Below are positions 1 to 8,555 of a DNA stretch of 64,000 nucleotides, in pieces; position 1 is the stretch's first letter; every line of letters starts with the position of its first letter. This DNA is from Prevotella sp. (GTDB lineage: Bacteria; Bacteroidota; Bacteroidia; Bacteroidales; Bacteroidaceae). The stretch covers positions 1-64,000 of the forward strand of contig JAILPA010000188.1 of assembly GCA_024690505.1 (NCBI GenBank), given 5' to 3'. The translations under genes and the position numbers were made by a program. Below the pieces are notes generated by a model, which was given only the letters and a program-made list of their open reading frames with translations, was not told the DNA's origin and ran no database searches.

Positions 1-101
1 TTATTTTGCAACCTCAAGTTTGCAAAATCCGTATATTGTTGGCGCAGACAGCAGTTTGCCTTTGACATAAATCAAATAAGTGTAAAATTGCTACGAAAAA
101 C

Positions 102-133
102 TTTGGAAAGTTTGCAGGAAGTCTATATCTTTG
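102..133 (+). promoter_or_regulatory. Bacteroidota-type promoter
   Basis: A TTTG (102-105) is followed after exactly 20 bases by TATCTTTG (126-133). This fits the Bacteroidota sigma factor consensus TTTG-N19-21-TAnnTTTG. Transcription would begin near base 139 and run straight into the terminator at 202-235, so the promoter seems to serve a very short transcript rather than a protein gene. Confidence 0.6.
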
Positions 134-138
134 CACTC

Positions 139-235
139 AGAACAAAGAATATTTTTTTTGATTTGTTTTAGTAGATTAGTTTTTAAGTAGTTTGTTTTTG
201 GAATCCGGCTGTCGTGATGACAGCCGGATTTTTTT
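139..235 (+). ncRNA. candidate ~95-nt small RNA
   Basis: The interval lies between a good promoter (102-133) and a strong intrinsic terminator (202-235). It is U-rich and has no convincing open reading frame before the terminator; the 86-residue ORF that starts at 192 runs through the terminator hairpin and into a repeat. A short independently terminated RNA is the simplest reading. It could instead be a prematurely terminated leader of an ancestral gene. I do not recognise a named RNA family. Confidence 0.4.
202..235 (+). terminator. intrinsic terminator
   Basis: A 12-bp perfect stem (AATCCGGCTGTC / GACAGCCGGATT) with a 5-base loop is followed directly by a T run. It ends the candidate small RNA. 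Confidence 0.8.
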
Positions 236-320
236 GGTGCTCACTAATAAACAGATGCTCTATTGTGGTGAGGATGGAGCTTGGCCGGACAACAGACCTT
301 GCAAGGCTGGAGCAAATTGG

Positions 321-487
321 GAATTTTCTTTACACAGATATTCTTGCGAAAAGGGAAGGACAACTTTGAAGGCAGAAAAGGACAGCTTTGAGGGTCAAAA
401 AGCGGTGCTTTTCCACCCTCAAAGCTGTCCTTTTCCAAAATCCTTACTGTGAGGTTATTTTCGCAAATTAGAATTTTTCTTACATTC
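321..487 (-). repeat. 167-bp dispersed modular hairpin element, copy 1
   Basis: This copy is inverted relative to the copies at 26781 and 53793. Read on the minus strand it begins ATGTAAGAAAAATTC and ends GTGTAAAGAAAATTC, so its two ends are near-identical direct repeats. The middle carries four AAAG-N5-CTTT slots, here GACAG, CACCG, inverted GACAG and inverted GACAA (the last has a CTTC flank). The ORF track shows a peptide through it (..KDSFEGQKAVLF..) that also appears in copy 3, but this follows from repeat sharing and is weak evidence for coding. No other feature is seen between 236 and 598. Confidence 0.8.
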
Positions 488-598
488 CACTATCCTCTCC
501 AAGCTACTGTGATGTATGGAAACAGGGTGACCAATTTGATATTCCCATTAATACCATGCCACCACCCCTATGAAAGCTCGACAGAGACCTGGCCTTAC

Positions 599-2704
599 TT
601 ACCTGAGGAATGGTCTGCGTGTAGCATCGGGGCCCAGATAGAATCCCGTATGCGGGGGCTGGTTGTAGGCCGTGTTCTGTGCTGCTACGCTGAGCCGATA
701 GGGGACGTCGAGCATCAGGCAGTTGATGCGATATTCGGTGGGTAGCGTGGTGACGTAGAGCCTCAGCTCGGTGCTCTCCCTGTTGCGTACTAACACCTCC
801 TCACGCCAGTCTCCGAGTATATCAGCCGAGAGGCATGGGTTCGACTTTGTGCCGTTGTTAAACTGTGTGCCCTCGAAGCGCTGCACGTTGGTCATGCGCC
901 CTGTCTGCCAGTCGTACTTCGACACGGTCTCGTGGTCGAGCATCTCGCGCAGCAGGTCACCGTCCCACCACACGGCGAAGTTGGTGGGAATGCGTACGCC
1001 CCTCACCCTCAGGGCATTGTCGTCACCGCCATCGGCCGGGCCTTGTGCTTCTTTCTTCGGTGCCACCAGTTCTCCCTTGATGTTCCTGATTCCGTGGCTA
1101 TCGCTGCTCCACATCTCCAGTCCTGGGTTAGTGGGGTCGATGTCGGCTGCCATGCAGCGACCCACATCTTCCTTGCTCTTTATCTGGAAGATGATTTCGC
1201 CTGTGAGAGCATCGCGCAACTCGCTGCCGTCGCGGCGGTTCTCGTGGCAGTCCCACACCTGCAGGCGGTCGGAGGTTGGGTCGAAAACGGTGAGGTGCAT
1301 GGCGTCGCCGTGTCCCATCCGTGTGTTGTAGAGTCCGCGTCCGTCGTGGTCGAGGGCCATTGCGCCATAGGTTATTTCATCCAGTCCGTCGCCATCCACA
1401 TCGGCAATGCGCAGGTTGTGGTTTCCCTGCCCGGCATAGTCAGCCCATTGGGGCTCGTTGGTGTCGAAAGTCCAGCGGTTTTTCAACTCGTGTCCATCCC
1501 AATCCCATGCAGCAATGACGGTTCTGGTGTAGTATCCTCTACAAAAGATGCCGCTGGCAATAGCCTTTGCTGGCTGTCCTGCCGAGGCCGGCCGCTGGTT
1601 GCCCAGATAGCCCACTGCTGCCAGATAGCGCTCCGAGCGGTTGCCGTGGTCGTCGCCCCAGCTGCGGCCGTTGCCTCTCTCTGGTATGTAGGGTTTCGTG
1701 TCGAGCACGGCGCCCGTCAGTCCGCTGAACACCGATATATATTCCGGTCCGTCGAGTATGCGGCCCATCTTGTTGTCGCTGTTCTGACTGTTGTTCAGGA
1801 ACGAGCGACGCATGTTGCGCCGTTCGGTGCCTGAAAGGTTCTGAGGCAGTGTACGTTCGATACTGTCCCACTGCCGATAGCGTCGGCGAGCCTCATCGCG
1901 CTCTTGCTGCATACGGCGCTGATAGGCTTCGGGATCAGCCTTGATCTTATCCATGCCATGACGCCAATCGGCCTTGGCATCGCCTATCACGTTGCCCTGA
2001 CCGTCCTTGGTGCCGTCGGCAGTCTTTGCCATCAGCTCGGCACATCCGTCGCCATCGAAGTCGTAGACCATGAACTGTGTGAAATGGGCACCGGCGCGGA
2101 TGTTGGGCCCAAGGTCGATTCGCCAGAGCATTTTGCCGCTGTCATCACCGTTGCCGATGCTGTAGCAATCTATGTAGACATTGGCAGTAAAGCCGGCAAA
2201 CATGTTATCCTTGGCGTTCGAGGGTTCCCACTTCAGGAACACCTCATACTGTCCATCACCGTCCACATCGCCCACGCTGGCATCGTTGGCATGGTAGGTA
2301 TAGCGTGAGCCATCGGGCATGGTGCCGCCTTCGGGCTGTTGCAGGGCGATGGGGATATATCCGTCAGGGGCGTTGGCTTTGAGCAGCCATGAGCCACTGA
2401 CTCCCCCTCCGCGCACTTCGTACAGGGCATCGGTGCTCAGGGGGGTCTCGTCGACGTAGAACGTGCCACCCCTTTTCAGCGGGCTGGCATTCAGTTTCTG
2501 TCCGTTGCGGTAGACGTCGAACGGCTGTCCGTTGGAGTCGCTTTCAAGTACACGCCAACTCACTACGACCTGCTGCCCATGGCGCAGGGCCACAACGCCT
2601 CGGTTCAGCCGGTCACGGCACATCTGCGACAGATTGTAGCGTGGCTGGGCGCCTGCGGTCAGTGTTACTAAAAAGATGCTTGCAATAATGAGTCTTAGTT
2701 TCAT
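599..2704 (-). CDS. rhamnogalacturonan lyase, PL11 family
   Basis: A secreted polysaccharide lyase predicted to cleave the rhamnose-galacturonate backbone of rhamnogalacturonan I by beta-elimination. The 701-residue protein has a signal peptide (to about residue 19), an N-terminal fibronectin-like segment, and the long beta-propeller of PL11/YesW-type enzymes with repeated calcium-loop motifs such as DVDGDGQYE, DFDGDGCAE and DVDGDGLDE. The length matches the family. An Arg/Glu-rich helical insertion (about residues 265-310) lies inside the propeller. The gene diverges from the GH97 gene across a 277-bp region. Its own -7 box is TATATTTG on the minus strand (2736-2743), about 32 bases before the ATG. 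It probably works with the pectin locus 12 kb away, but that link is inferred. Confidence 0.9.
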   Translation of the reverse strand: MKLRLIIASIFLVTLTAGAQPRYNLSQMCRDRLNRGVVALRHGQQVVVSWRVLESDSNGQPFDVYRNGQKLNASPLKRGGTFYVDETPLSTDALYEVRGGGVSGSWLLKANAPDGYIPIALQQPEGGTMPDGSRYTYHANDASVGDVDGDGQYEVFLKWEPSNAKDNMFAGFTANVYIDCYSIGNGDDSGKMLWRIDLGPNIRAGAHFTQFMVYDFDGDGCAELMAKTADGTKDGQGNVIGDAKADWRHGMDKIKADPEAYQRRMQQERDEARRRYRQWDSIERTLPQNLSGTERRNMRRSFLNNSQNSDNKMGRILDGPEYISVFSGLTGAVLDTKPYIPERGNGRSWGDDHGNRSERYLAAVGYLGNQRPASAGQPAKAIASGIFCRGYYTRTVIAAWDWDGHELKNRWTFDTNEPQWADYAGQGNHNLRIADVDGDGLDEITYGAMALDHDGRGLYNTRMGHGDAMHLTVFDPTSDRLQVWDCHENRRDGSELRDALTGEIIFQIKSKEDVGRCMAADIDPTNPGLEMWSSDSHGIRNIKGELVAPKKEAQGPADGGDDNALRVRGVRIPTNFAVWWDGDLLREMLDHETVSKYDWQTGRMTNVQRFEGTQFNNGTKSNPCLSADILGDWREEVLVRNRESTELRLYVTTLPTEYRINCLMLDVPYRLSVAAQNTAYNQPPHTGFYLGPDATRRPFLR

Positions 2705-2735
2705 AGATAATGTGATGGAGTTTGTTCTTGTGGTG

Positions 2736-2743
2736 CAAATATA
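2736..2743 (-). promoter_or_regulatory. -7 promoter box for the PL11 gene
   Basis: CAAATATA on the plus strand is TATATTTG on the minus strand, matching TAnnTTTG. No TTTG at the usual -33 spacing was found, so another activator may be needed. Confidence 0.5.
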
Positions 2744-2854
2744 AAGAAAAAAAACGAATCGAAAAAGGGACTACTCCGATTTTTCAGTTTTTTTGGCATA
2801 ATATGTGTCACGAACGAGAAAAAAAATGGAAGGAATGCGATGTCGTCTGAATGA

Positions 2855-2960
2855 AAAAGCGTAACTTTGCAAACGGCAAAGCATAACTTTGGCCCAGGAG
2901 AAACGTAACTTCGACCGCAGAGAAACGTAACTTCAAGGACAACAAAGAGTAACTTCGCTA
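2855..2960 (+). repeat. 22-bp tandem repeat array upstream of GH97 (5 units)
   Basis: The core GTAACTTTG or a one-to-two-base variant recurs at 2861, 2883, 2905, 2927 and 2949, exactly 22 bases apart. The consensus unit is roughly AGAAACGTAACTTTGrCyGC. Later units drift to TAACTTCG. The core equals the Bacteroidota -7 box (TAACTTTG). The last unit ends about 25 bases before the GH97 ATG. A matching six-unit array sits at 27158-27286. Confidence 0.85.
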
Positions 2961-2981
2961 AAACAAAAGCAATACATAGCC

Positions 2982-4997
2982 ATGAAGAAAAGACTCCTTT
3001 CACTCTTCCTGACCGCAGCAGCCACACTGGCAGCAACGGCCCAGACACTGAACGTGGCCTCACCCGACGGGCGGCTACAGGTATCCATCGACTGCCACAA
3101 CGGGCGTGCCACTTACAGCCTGAGCTACAACGGTGAACCCATTTTGAAGGCATCGCCACTGGGACTGAAGGCCGACATCGGTGACTTTACCAAAGGCATG
3201 ACGCTAAAGGGCAGCCGCACGGGCAAGGTAGACAAGACCTACACCATGACGCGCACCAAAGCATCGCAGAAGCACTATGTAGCCAACTGTCTGGATGTGG
3301 AACTGCAGAATGCCGACGGACTGCCACTGACGGTGACCTTCCAGGTGGCCGACAACGACGTGGCATTCCGATACACCCTTCTTCGGGCGAAGAGCGACCA
3401 CACGGCATCAGCCTTCATCAGCAGCGAGGCCACCGCTTTCCTGCTGCCCGAAGGCACCACCACGTTCCTCTGTCCGCAGAGCAAGCCCATGGTGGGTTGG
3501 GAACGCACAAAACCATCGTACGAGGAGGAATATAAAGCCGAGGCGCCCATGACGGAGCCATCGGCTTTCGCCGAGGGATACACGTTCCCATGCCTGTTCA
3601 AAATAGCAGGACAATCAGAAAAGTCAGGAAACACGGAAAAGACTGAATCAAGCTCGTGGGTACTCATCAGCGAAACGGGTGTTGGCAGCAACTATGTGGG
3701 CTCGCACCTGAGCGACTATCAGCCAGGTGTTGGCTACACCATTGCATACCCTAACCCTGGCGAGATGAGCGGTCAGGGAAGCAGCCTCGCTGCCATACCC
3801 CTGCCTGGCTCCACACCCTGGCGAACCATCACCGTGGGCAACACGCTGAAACCCATTGTAGAGACCACCGTGGCCTACGACGTGGTGGAACCTCTTTACG
3901 AGCCCACCACCGACTACAAGCCCGGGCGCTACACATGGAGCTGGCTGGTGTGGCAGGACAAGAGCGTGAACTACGACGACCAGAAACGCATGATAGACCT
4001 GTCGGCACAGATGGGCTTCGAGTATGTGCTGGTTGACAACTGGTGGGATGCGCAGATAGGGCGCGAACGCATAGCGCAGCTGTCGCAGTATGCCCAGTCG
4101 AAGGGGGTGCGACTGCTGCTGTGGTACAACAGCAACGGCACTTGGAACGATGCGCCGCAGACGCCACGCCAATGTATGAACACCGCCATCGCACGAGAAC
4201 GCGAGATGGCGTGGATGCAACAGATTGGCATTGCTGGCATCAAGGTCGATTTCTTCGGAAGCGACAAGCAGCCGATGATGCAACTCTACGAGGACATACT
4301 GAGCGATGCCAACCGCCACGGCCTGCAGGTAGTGTTTCACGGATGTACGCTGCCACGCGGCTGGGAACGCATGTACCCCAACTATGTAGCAAGCGAGGCG
4401 CTGCTGGCCTCGGAGAACGTCTATTTCTCAGAGCATCACGCACGTCAGGAGGGCTTCGAACTGACCATGCATCCCTTTGCCCGCAATGCTGTGGCTGCTG
4501 CCGACTGGGGCGGCGTGATGTTGAACCGCTATATGAGCCGCGACAACAAAAGCCGACATCCGCGCTACACCTCCGACGTGTTCGAAATGGCTTCGGGCAT
4601 CGTGCTGCAAACCAGCGTGAACTGCGTGGCGATGTATCCTAACAACCTGAATGAGCTGCCACAGTTTGAGCTGGACTTCCTTCGCCGTATGCCCACCACG
4701 TGGGACGAGACTCGTTTCATTGACGGCTACCCCACCCGCTTTGTCGTGCTGGCCCGCCGCACAGGCAACAATTGGTATGTGGCCGGACTGAACGGCACGC
4801 GGGAAGAGAAGAAACTCGTGCTCAATCTGCCGATGTTTGCCGGTAAGACCGTTGACTACTACACCGACCGCCCCGCGAAGAAAGGCGAGCTGGTGCCGAA
4901 TTCAGAGTTAAAACGTTTAAAGGTGGGTGCCGACGGACGGGCTAAAGTAAGCATTCAGCCCATGGGCGGCATCATCATTTGTAGCGGGAAGGGATGA
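2982..4997 (+). CDS. glycoside hydrolase family 97
   Basis: A secreted or periplasmic alpha-glycosidase (671 residues, usual GH97 length) with a signal peptide ending near ATAQ. It has the N-terminal beta-super-sandwich followed by a TIM barrel. GIKVDFFGSDKQ puts an aspartate at residue 423, where retaining GH97 alpha-galactosidases have their nucleophile; inverting SusB-type alpha-glucosidases lack it. VASEALLASEN (Glu472 and Glu477) supplies candidates for the acid/base. I therefore infer a retaining alpha-galactosidase-like enzyme rather than a SusB-type one. It starts directly after the 22-bp repeat array and converges on the TPR gene with a 42-base gap. Exact substrate is not determinable from sequence alone. 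Confidence 0.9.
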   Translation: MKKRLLSLFLTAAATLAATAQTLNVASPDGRLQVSIDCHNGRATYSLSYNGEPILKASPLGLKADIGDFTKGMTLKGSRTGKVDKTYTMTRTKASQKHYVANCLDVELQNADGLPLTVTFQVADNDVAFRYTLLRAKSDHTASAFISSEATAFLLPEGTTTFLCPQSKPMVGWERTKPSYEEEYKAEAPMTEPSAFAEGYTFPCLFKIAGQSEKSGNTEKTESSSWVLISETGVGSNYVGSHLSDYQPGVGYTIAYPNPGEMSGQGSSLAAIPLPGSTPWRTITVGNTLKPIVETTVAYDVVEPLYEPTTDYKPGRYTWSWLVWQDKSVNYDDQKRMIDLSAQMGFEYVLVDNWWDAQIGRERIAQLSQYAQSKGVRLLLWYNSNGTWNDAPQTPRQCMNTAIAREREMAWMQQIGIAGIKVDFFGSDKQPMMQLYEDILSDANRHGLQVVFHGCTLPRGWERMYPNYVASEALLASENVYFSEHHARQEGFELTMHPFARNAVAAADWGGVMLNRYMSRDNKSRHPRYTSDVFEMASGIVLQTSVNCVAMYPNNLNELPQFELDFLRRMPTTWDETRFIDGYPTRFVVLARRTGNNWYVAGLNGTREEKKLVLNLPMFAGKTVDYYTDRPAKKGELVPNSELKRLKVGADGRAKVSIQPMGGIIICSGKG

Positions 4998-5039
4998 ATC
5001 AGCAGGCGTGCATCATTCATAGCAACGGACAGGAATAAA

Positions 5040-6737
5040 TCAGCGGGCGTATTTCTCAATCAGCCCGTCGGCCTGGTCGTCGCCCAGTTCCTTGGCACGC
5101 TGCAAGTTCTTCAGGCCATCAGTCTTCTGACCTTTCAGACATTGCGCCAGTCCGAGGAACAGGTAGCCGTCGCTCAGCTGGGGGGCTACTTTAATGCAGT
5201 CCTGCGCCGCAGCCATAGCCTCGTCATACATGCCGACCCGCACTAAGAGCGAAGCCTTCTCGGCCAAATACAGCTCGCTTTGAGGGTTCATCTCAATGGC
5301 GCGGTTGATGTCGTTCAATGCCTGCTGATAAAGCTTTCCGCCTACTTCGGCCTGATGGCGCATATAGTAGAAGCGGTCGGTCAGCTGGGCCTGCATCAAC
5401 TGCTCATAGTCTATGAGGTCGGCCACGGCATCACGGTAGCGTCCCACATCCATGCGTGTCTGTGCACGCAACAGTATATATGGAGCGGCTTCCTTCAGAT
5501 ATGGGCGCGAGAAGGTAGTGAGAGCACTGTCGAGCATCTGCAGTTGTCCGACGGAGTCGTTCATCATGGCTTTGCATTGGGATGCCTCGTAGAACAGGTC
5601 GGCCGAGCGGAGATTAGTGGTAAAAAGCTCTTCGTAGACGGAAAAGGCTTCAGCATAGTTCTTCTGTGCATAGAGCACATAGGCCTGCTGTTGCTTATAA
5701 GCCGGAATGGGCTGAATGTCATAAGCCTTGCGGGCCTCGTCGAGGGCACGGTCAAGGTTCCAGGGGGCATATTCGGGCTGGGGCTTGTAGACCGCTTTCT
5801 GATAAATGAGACGCGAATAGGCATAGTGAGCCTCATCGGGGTGTTCAGCCACGCTGATGGCCTTGGCCATATCGGCATCGGCATCGGCATAACGGTCGGC
5901 ATCGGCCAGGTTCTGCGCACGGTACTGATAGCCCTCGGGATTGCGGGGGAACTGGGCAATGAAATCATCGACCAGTCCTGCGAAGCTGAGCGAGTCGAGC
6001 GCTGCCGATGCCATGAACAGAGTGAGCTGGGCCTGTTCTTCATCGGCAGGCAAAGCCTTCTTGATGCCGATAGCACGCAGGGCGGGGTCGTTGATGCTAA
6101 GACCCGATGTCTTCAGATCGTCGGCAAAAGCGGCACTGACAGCATAGCACAGCGTGTCAGCGGCCGAGGCGGGCTGTTGCATCAGTCCCACCACCTCGCC
6201 GGCATCAGTCAGCAACGGAGCACCCACGGCCTCGGCGGGCATTGTGATGGCAACGGTATAATAGGCGTAGGCGTCGTTAAAGGTCTCTGCCTTACGCACG
6301 GTGCCTTGGGTGGATTGCTTCGCCTCAGCATTGGGCAACAGGCACACGGTAGCACCTTGGGAAATGGCGGCACTGGCAGCAATAACAAGCGGCTGGCTCT
6401 TCTTCACCTGGACGTGGAATTTCACCACATCGTAAGTCTCGTTAGCGCCAAGAATCAGGTCGACAGGCGACTCCTTGCCCTGAGCATCGACCACAAAGGC
6501 ACGATGGGCACCGCGAAAAGGTGCAAAACAACTGACAGCCTCGCCCTGCTGACCTGTGAAGAAGCCAATGCTGCTGCCCAGTGGCGTGCCATCGGCCGAA
6601 AAGGTCTTAACGGTGAATACCGACTTGGTGGCCTTCTTCACCCACGACTGTGCCCATGCGGGACTGACGTAACACATGCAAAGCACAAGGGGCAGGGCCA
6701 ATGTCTTTGCCGTCTGTATAAGATTTATCCTCATCAT
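5040..6737 (-). CDS. secreted protein: degenerate trypsin-like domain plus TPR repeats
   Basis: 565 residues with a signal peptide (cleavage near AWAQ). Residues about 35-225 resemble a HtrA/trypsin-like beta-barrel. Where active proteases have the TNxHV and GNSGGP motifs, this protein reads SCFAPF and AVGAPLL, so the catalytic His and Ser appear to be missing. The rest is a series of tetratricopeptide repeats, for example YRAQNLADADRYADADADMAKAI and YLAEKASLLVRVGMYDEAMAAA. It is likely a periplasmic or surface scaffold rather than an enzyme. It lies 93 bases after recN in the same direction, with the recN-end tandem repeats in between. MRIN, one codon later, is an equally good start. Confidence 0.75.
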   Translation of the reverse strand: MMRINLIQTAKTLALPLVLCMCYVSPAWAQSWVKKATKSVFTVKTFSADGTPLGSSIGFFTGQQGEAVSCFAPFRGAHRAFVVDAQGKESPVDLILGANETYDVVKFHVQVKKSQPLVIAASAAISQGATVCLLPNAEAKQSTQGTVRKAETFNDAYAYYTVAITMPAEAVGAPLLTDAGEVVGLMQQPASAADTLCYAVSAAFADDLKTSGLSINDPALRAIGIKKALPADEEQAQLTLFMASAALDSLSFAGLVDDFIAQFPRNPEGYQYRAQNLADADRYADADADMAKAISVAEHPDEAHYAYSRLIYQKAVYKPQPEYAPWNLDRALDEARKAYDIQPIPAYKQQQAYVLYAQKNYAEAFSVYEELFTTNLRSADLFYEASQCKAMMNDSVGQLQMLDSALTTFSRPYLKEAAPYILLRAQTRMDVGRYRDAVADLIDYEQLMQAQLTDRFYYMRHQAEVGGKLYQQALNDINRAIEMNPQSELYLAEKASLLVRVGMYDEAMAAAQDCIKVAPQLSDGYLFLGLAQCLKGQKTDGLKNLQRAKELGDDQADGLIEKYAR

Positions 6738-6758
6738 TTTAATTGTATTGCTTCAAAC

Positions 6759-6881
6759 ATCAAACCTCAGGATTCCCCCAGGAACACCTATATCAAATCT
6801 CAAGAGTTCCCAGGAACACCCATATCGACCTCAGGAGTTCCCAGGAATACTGATATCAAACCTCAAGAGTTCTCGGGCGTG
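6759..6881. repeat. 31-33-bp tandem repeats across the 3' end of recN
   Basis: Four imperfect units beginning ATCAAACCTCAGGAGTTCCC start at 6759, 6792, 6824 and 6855, so the period drifts 33, 32, 31. The rightmost unit encodes the last residues of RecN. The stop codon of recN falls in the third unit because that unit is shorter and shifts frame. The rest fills the spacer before the TPR gene. Confidence 0.8.
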
Positions 6882-8516
6882 CTGTATAGCGGCATCGGTA
6901 ACGGCGCTGCCACTCAGCATCTGGGCAATTTCCTCCACCCGCTCGGTTTCGGTGAGCATCACCATGTGGCTCTTCGTGCCTTGCGGGGTCTCCTCCTTAT
7001 ATACTTTATAGTGCGTAGAACCAAGGGCCGCAATCTGGGGCAGGTGGGTGATACTGATGACCTGGCGGTCGTTGGCACCCATTTCAGCCATCATCTTGGC
7101 CATCTGCTCGGCAATCTTGCCACTCACGCCGGTGTCAATCTCGTCAAAGATGATGGTGGGCAACTTCACCGCACCACTGATCATGGCCTTGAGCGACAGC
7201 ATGACACGGGCAATCTCGCCGCCCGACGCCACCTGCGATACAGGCTGCAAAGGGGTGGAGGCATTGGCACTGAAGAGGAAGGACACACGGTCGCGGCCGC
7301 TGCGCCCCAGTTCGGGCAGAGGCTCGATGCTCACCTGGAAGCGCACGCTGGGCATACCAAGCGGCACTAAATGGCTCTGCATCTGCTTCTCGATGGCGAT
7401 GGCTGCCTTGCGGCGCTTCTTTGTCAGCACATCGGCCTGAATGGAAGCTGACTGGCGGGCATCGGCCACTCTGCGTTCCAGGTCGGCCAAAGCCTCATCG
7501 CCGTTCTCAATGGCAGACAGCTGCGCCTGTATTTCAGCCTGGCGCGTCAACAGCTGAGCCACCGTCTCGGCGTGGTATTTCTTTTGCAAATCGTAAATCT
7601 TGTCAAGGCGACTGTTCACGGCATCCAGTTCAGACGGATCGAAATCGACATCCTCAAGCTTTGAACTTACTTCCTGTGCCACGTCTTTCAGTTCAATATA
7701 GCTGCTTTCCATGCGCTCAGCCAACTCAGGGGCACCGGGGCAGACATGTTCGACCGCGCGCAGGGCCGCAGCAGCTTTTCGCAACGACGAGACGACACTG
7801 CCCTCGTCGCCCGTCAGCGTCTGCTCCGCCTCGTAGAGAGCCGACTTGATGTCCTCGGCATGAGTCATTGTGTCAGCCCGCTGCTCCAGTTCTTCCTGTT
7901 CGCCATCAATCAGCCGCGCTGCCGACAGCTCGTCGTACTGGAACTGGAGGAAATCGGTATTCTGGCGGGCCTGTTCCACCTCCTCACGCATAGCCTCCAA
8001 GCGGCGTGTGGCCTCCTGATAGTGGGCAAAAGCATGGCGATAGGCCTCGTTTTCCTTCTCGCATCCGGCGATGACATCAACCACACTGAGTTGGAAGTCC
8101 TGTTTGTTGAGCAAAAGGTTCTGGTGCTGGGAGTGCACGTCCACCAACCGTTCACCCAAATCCTTCAGCACCGACAATGCCACAGGGGTGTCATTGATGA
8201 ATGCCCTACTTTTGCCCACTGCCGTCAGTTCACGGCGCACGATGGTGTCGGTGGCATCATACTCCACCTCGTTCTGCTCAAAGAAAGGCTCAAGTTGGTA
8301 GCGTGACAAGTCGAAATGGGCCTCGATGATGCACTTCTCGGTTCCTTGCTTTATACTCTTTGCATCGGCACGCTGTCCTAAAAGAAGGCCGATGGCGCCC
8401 AGAATGATGCTCTTGCCGGCTCCCGTTTCGCCGGTAATGACCGAAAAGCCGCCGTGGAAGTTCATGTCAAGCTCATCGATGAGCGTGAAATTCTTGATGT
8501 ATAGTTGTTTTAACAT
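6831..8516 (-). CDS. recN: DNA repair protein RecN
   Basis: An SMC-like ATPase of double-strand-break repair (561 residues, normal length). The Walker A motif GETGAGKS is at residues 29-36. A long coiled-coil middle follows, and the C-terminal ATPase lobe has IIFDEIDTGVSG (Walker B region). It sits 39 bases after the porD-like gene, an arrangement common in Bacteroidota. The final residues, after ..ARELL, are encoded by the tandem repeats described at 6759-6881, so the tail FDISIPGNS is probably non-functional accretion. Confidence 0.95.
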   Translation of the reverse strand: MLKQLYIKNFTLIDELDMNFHGGFSVITGETGAGKSIILGAIGLLLGQRADAKSIKQGTEKCIIEAHFDLSRYQLEPFFEQNEVEYDATDTIVRRELTAVGKSRAFINDTPVALSVLKDLGERLVDVHSQHQNLLLNKQDFQLSVVDVIAGCEKENEAYRHAFAHYQEATRRLEAMREEVEQARQNTDFLQFQYDELSAARLIDGEQEELEQRADTMTHAEDIKSALYEAEQTLTGDEGSVVSSLRKAAAALRAVEHVCPGAPELAERMESSYIELKDVAQEVSSKLEDVDFDPSELDAVNSRLDKIYDLQKKYHAETVAQLLTRQAEIQAQLSAIENGDEALADLERRVADARQSASIQADVLTKKRRKAAIAIEKQMQSHLVPLGMPSVRFQVSIEPLPELGRSGRDRVSFLFSANASTPLQPVSQVASGGEIARVMLSLKAMISGAVKLPTIIFDEIDTGVSGKIAEQMAKMMAEMGANDRQVISITHLPQIAALGSTHYKVYKEETPQGTKSHMVMLTETERVEEIAQMLSGSAVTDAAIQHARELLRFDISIPGNS

Positions 8517-8555
8517 GCTGCTTTTGGTTATGATGCACGTCTCTACCCCTGTTCC

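Noticed and set aside
192-452. 86-residue ORF near the left edge
   Set aside because: It runs through a terminator hairpin and the 167-bp repeat; similarity to the 53773-53967 ORF is explained by the repeat.
5280-7370. 696-residue plus-strand ORF
   Set aside because: It is antisense to the TPR gene and the recN 3' end, with no recognisable domain; the long frame reflects GC-rich codon structure of the real genes.
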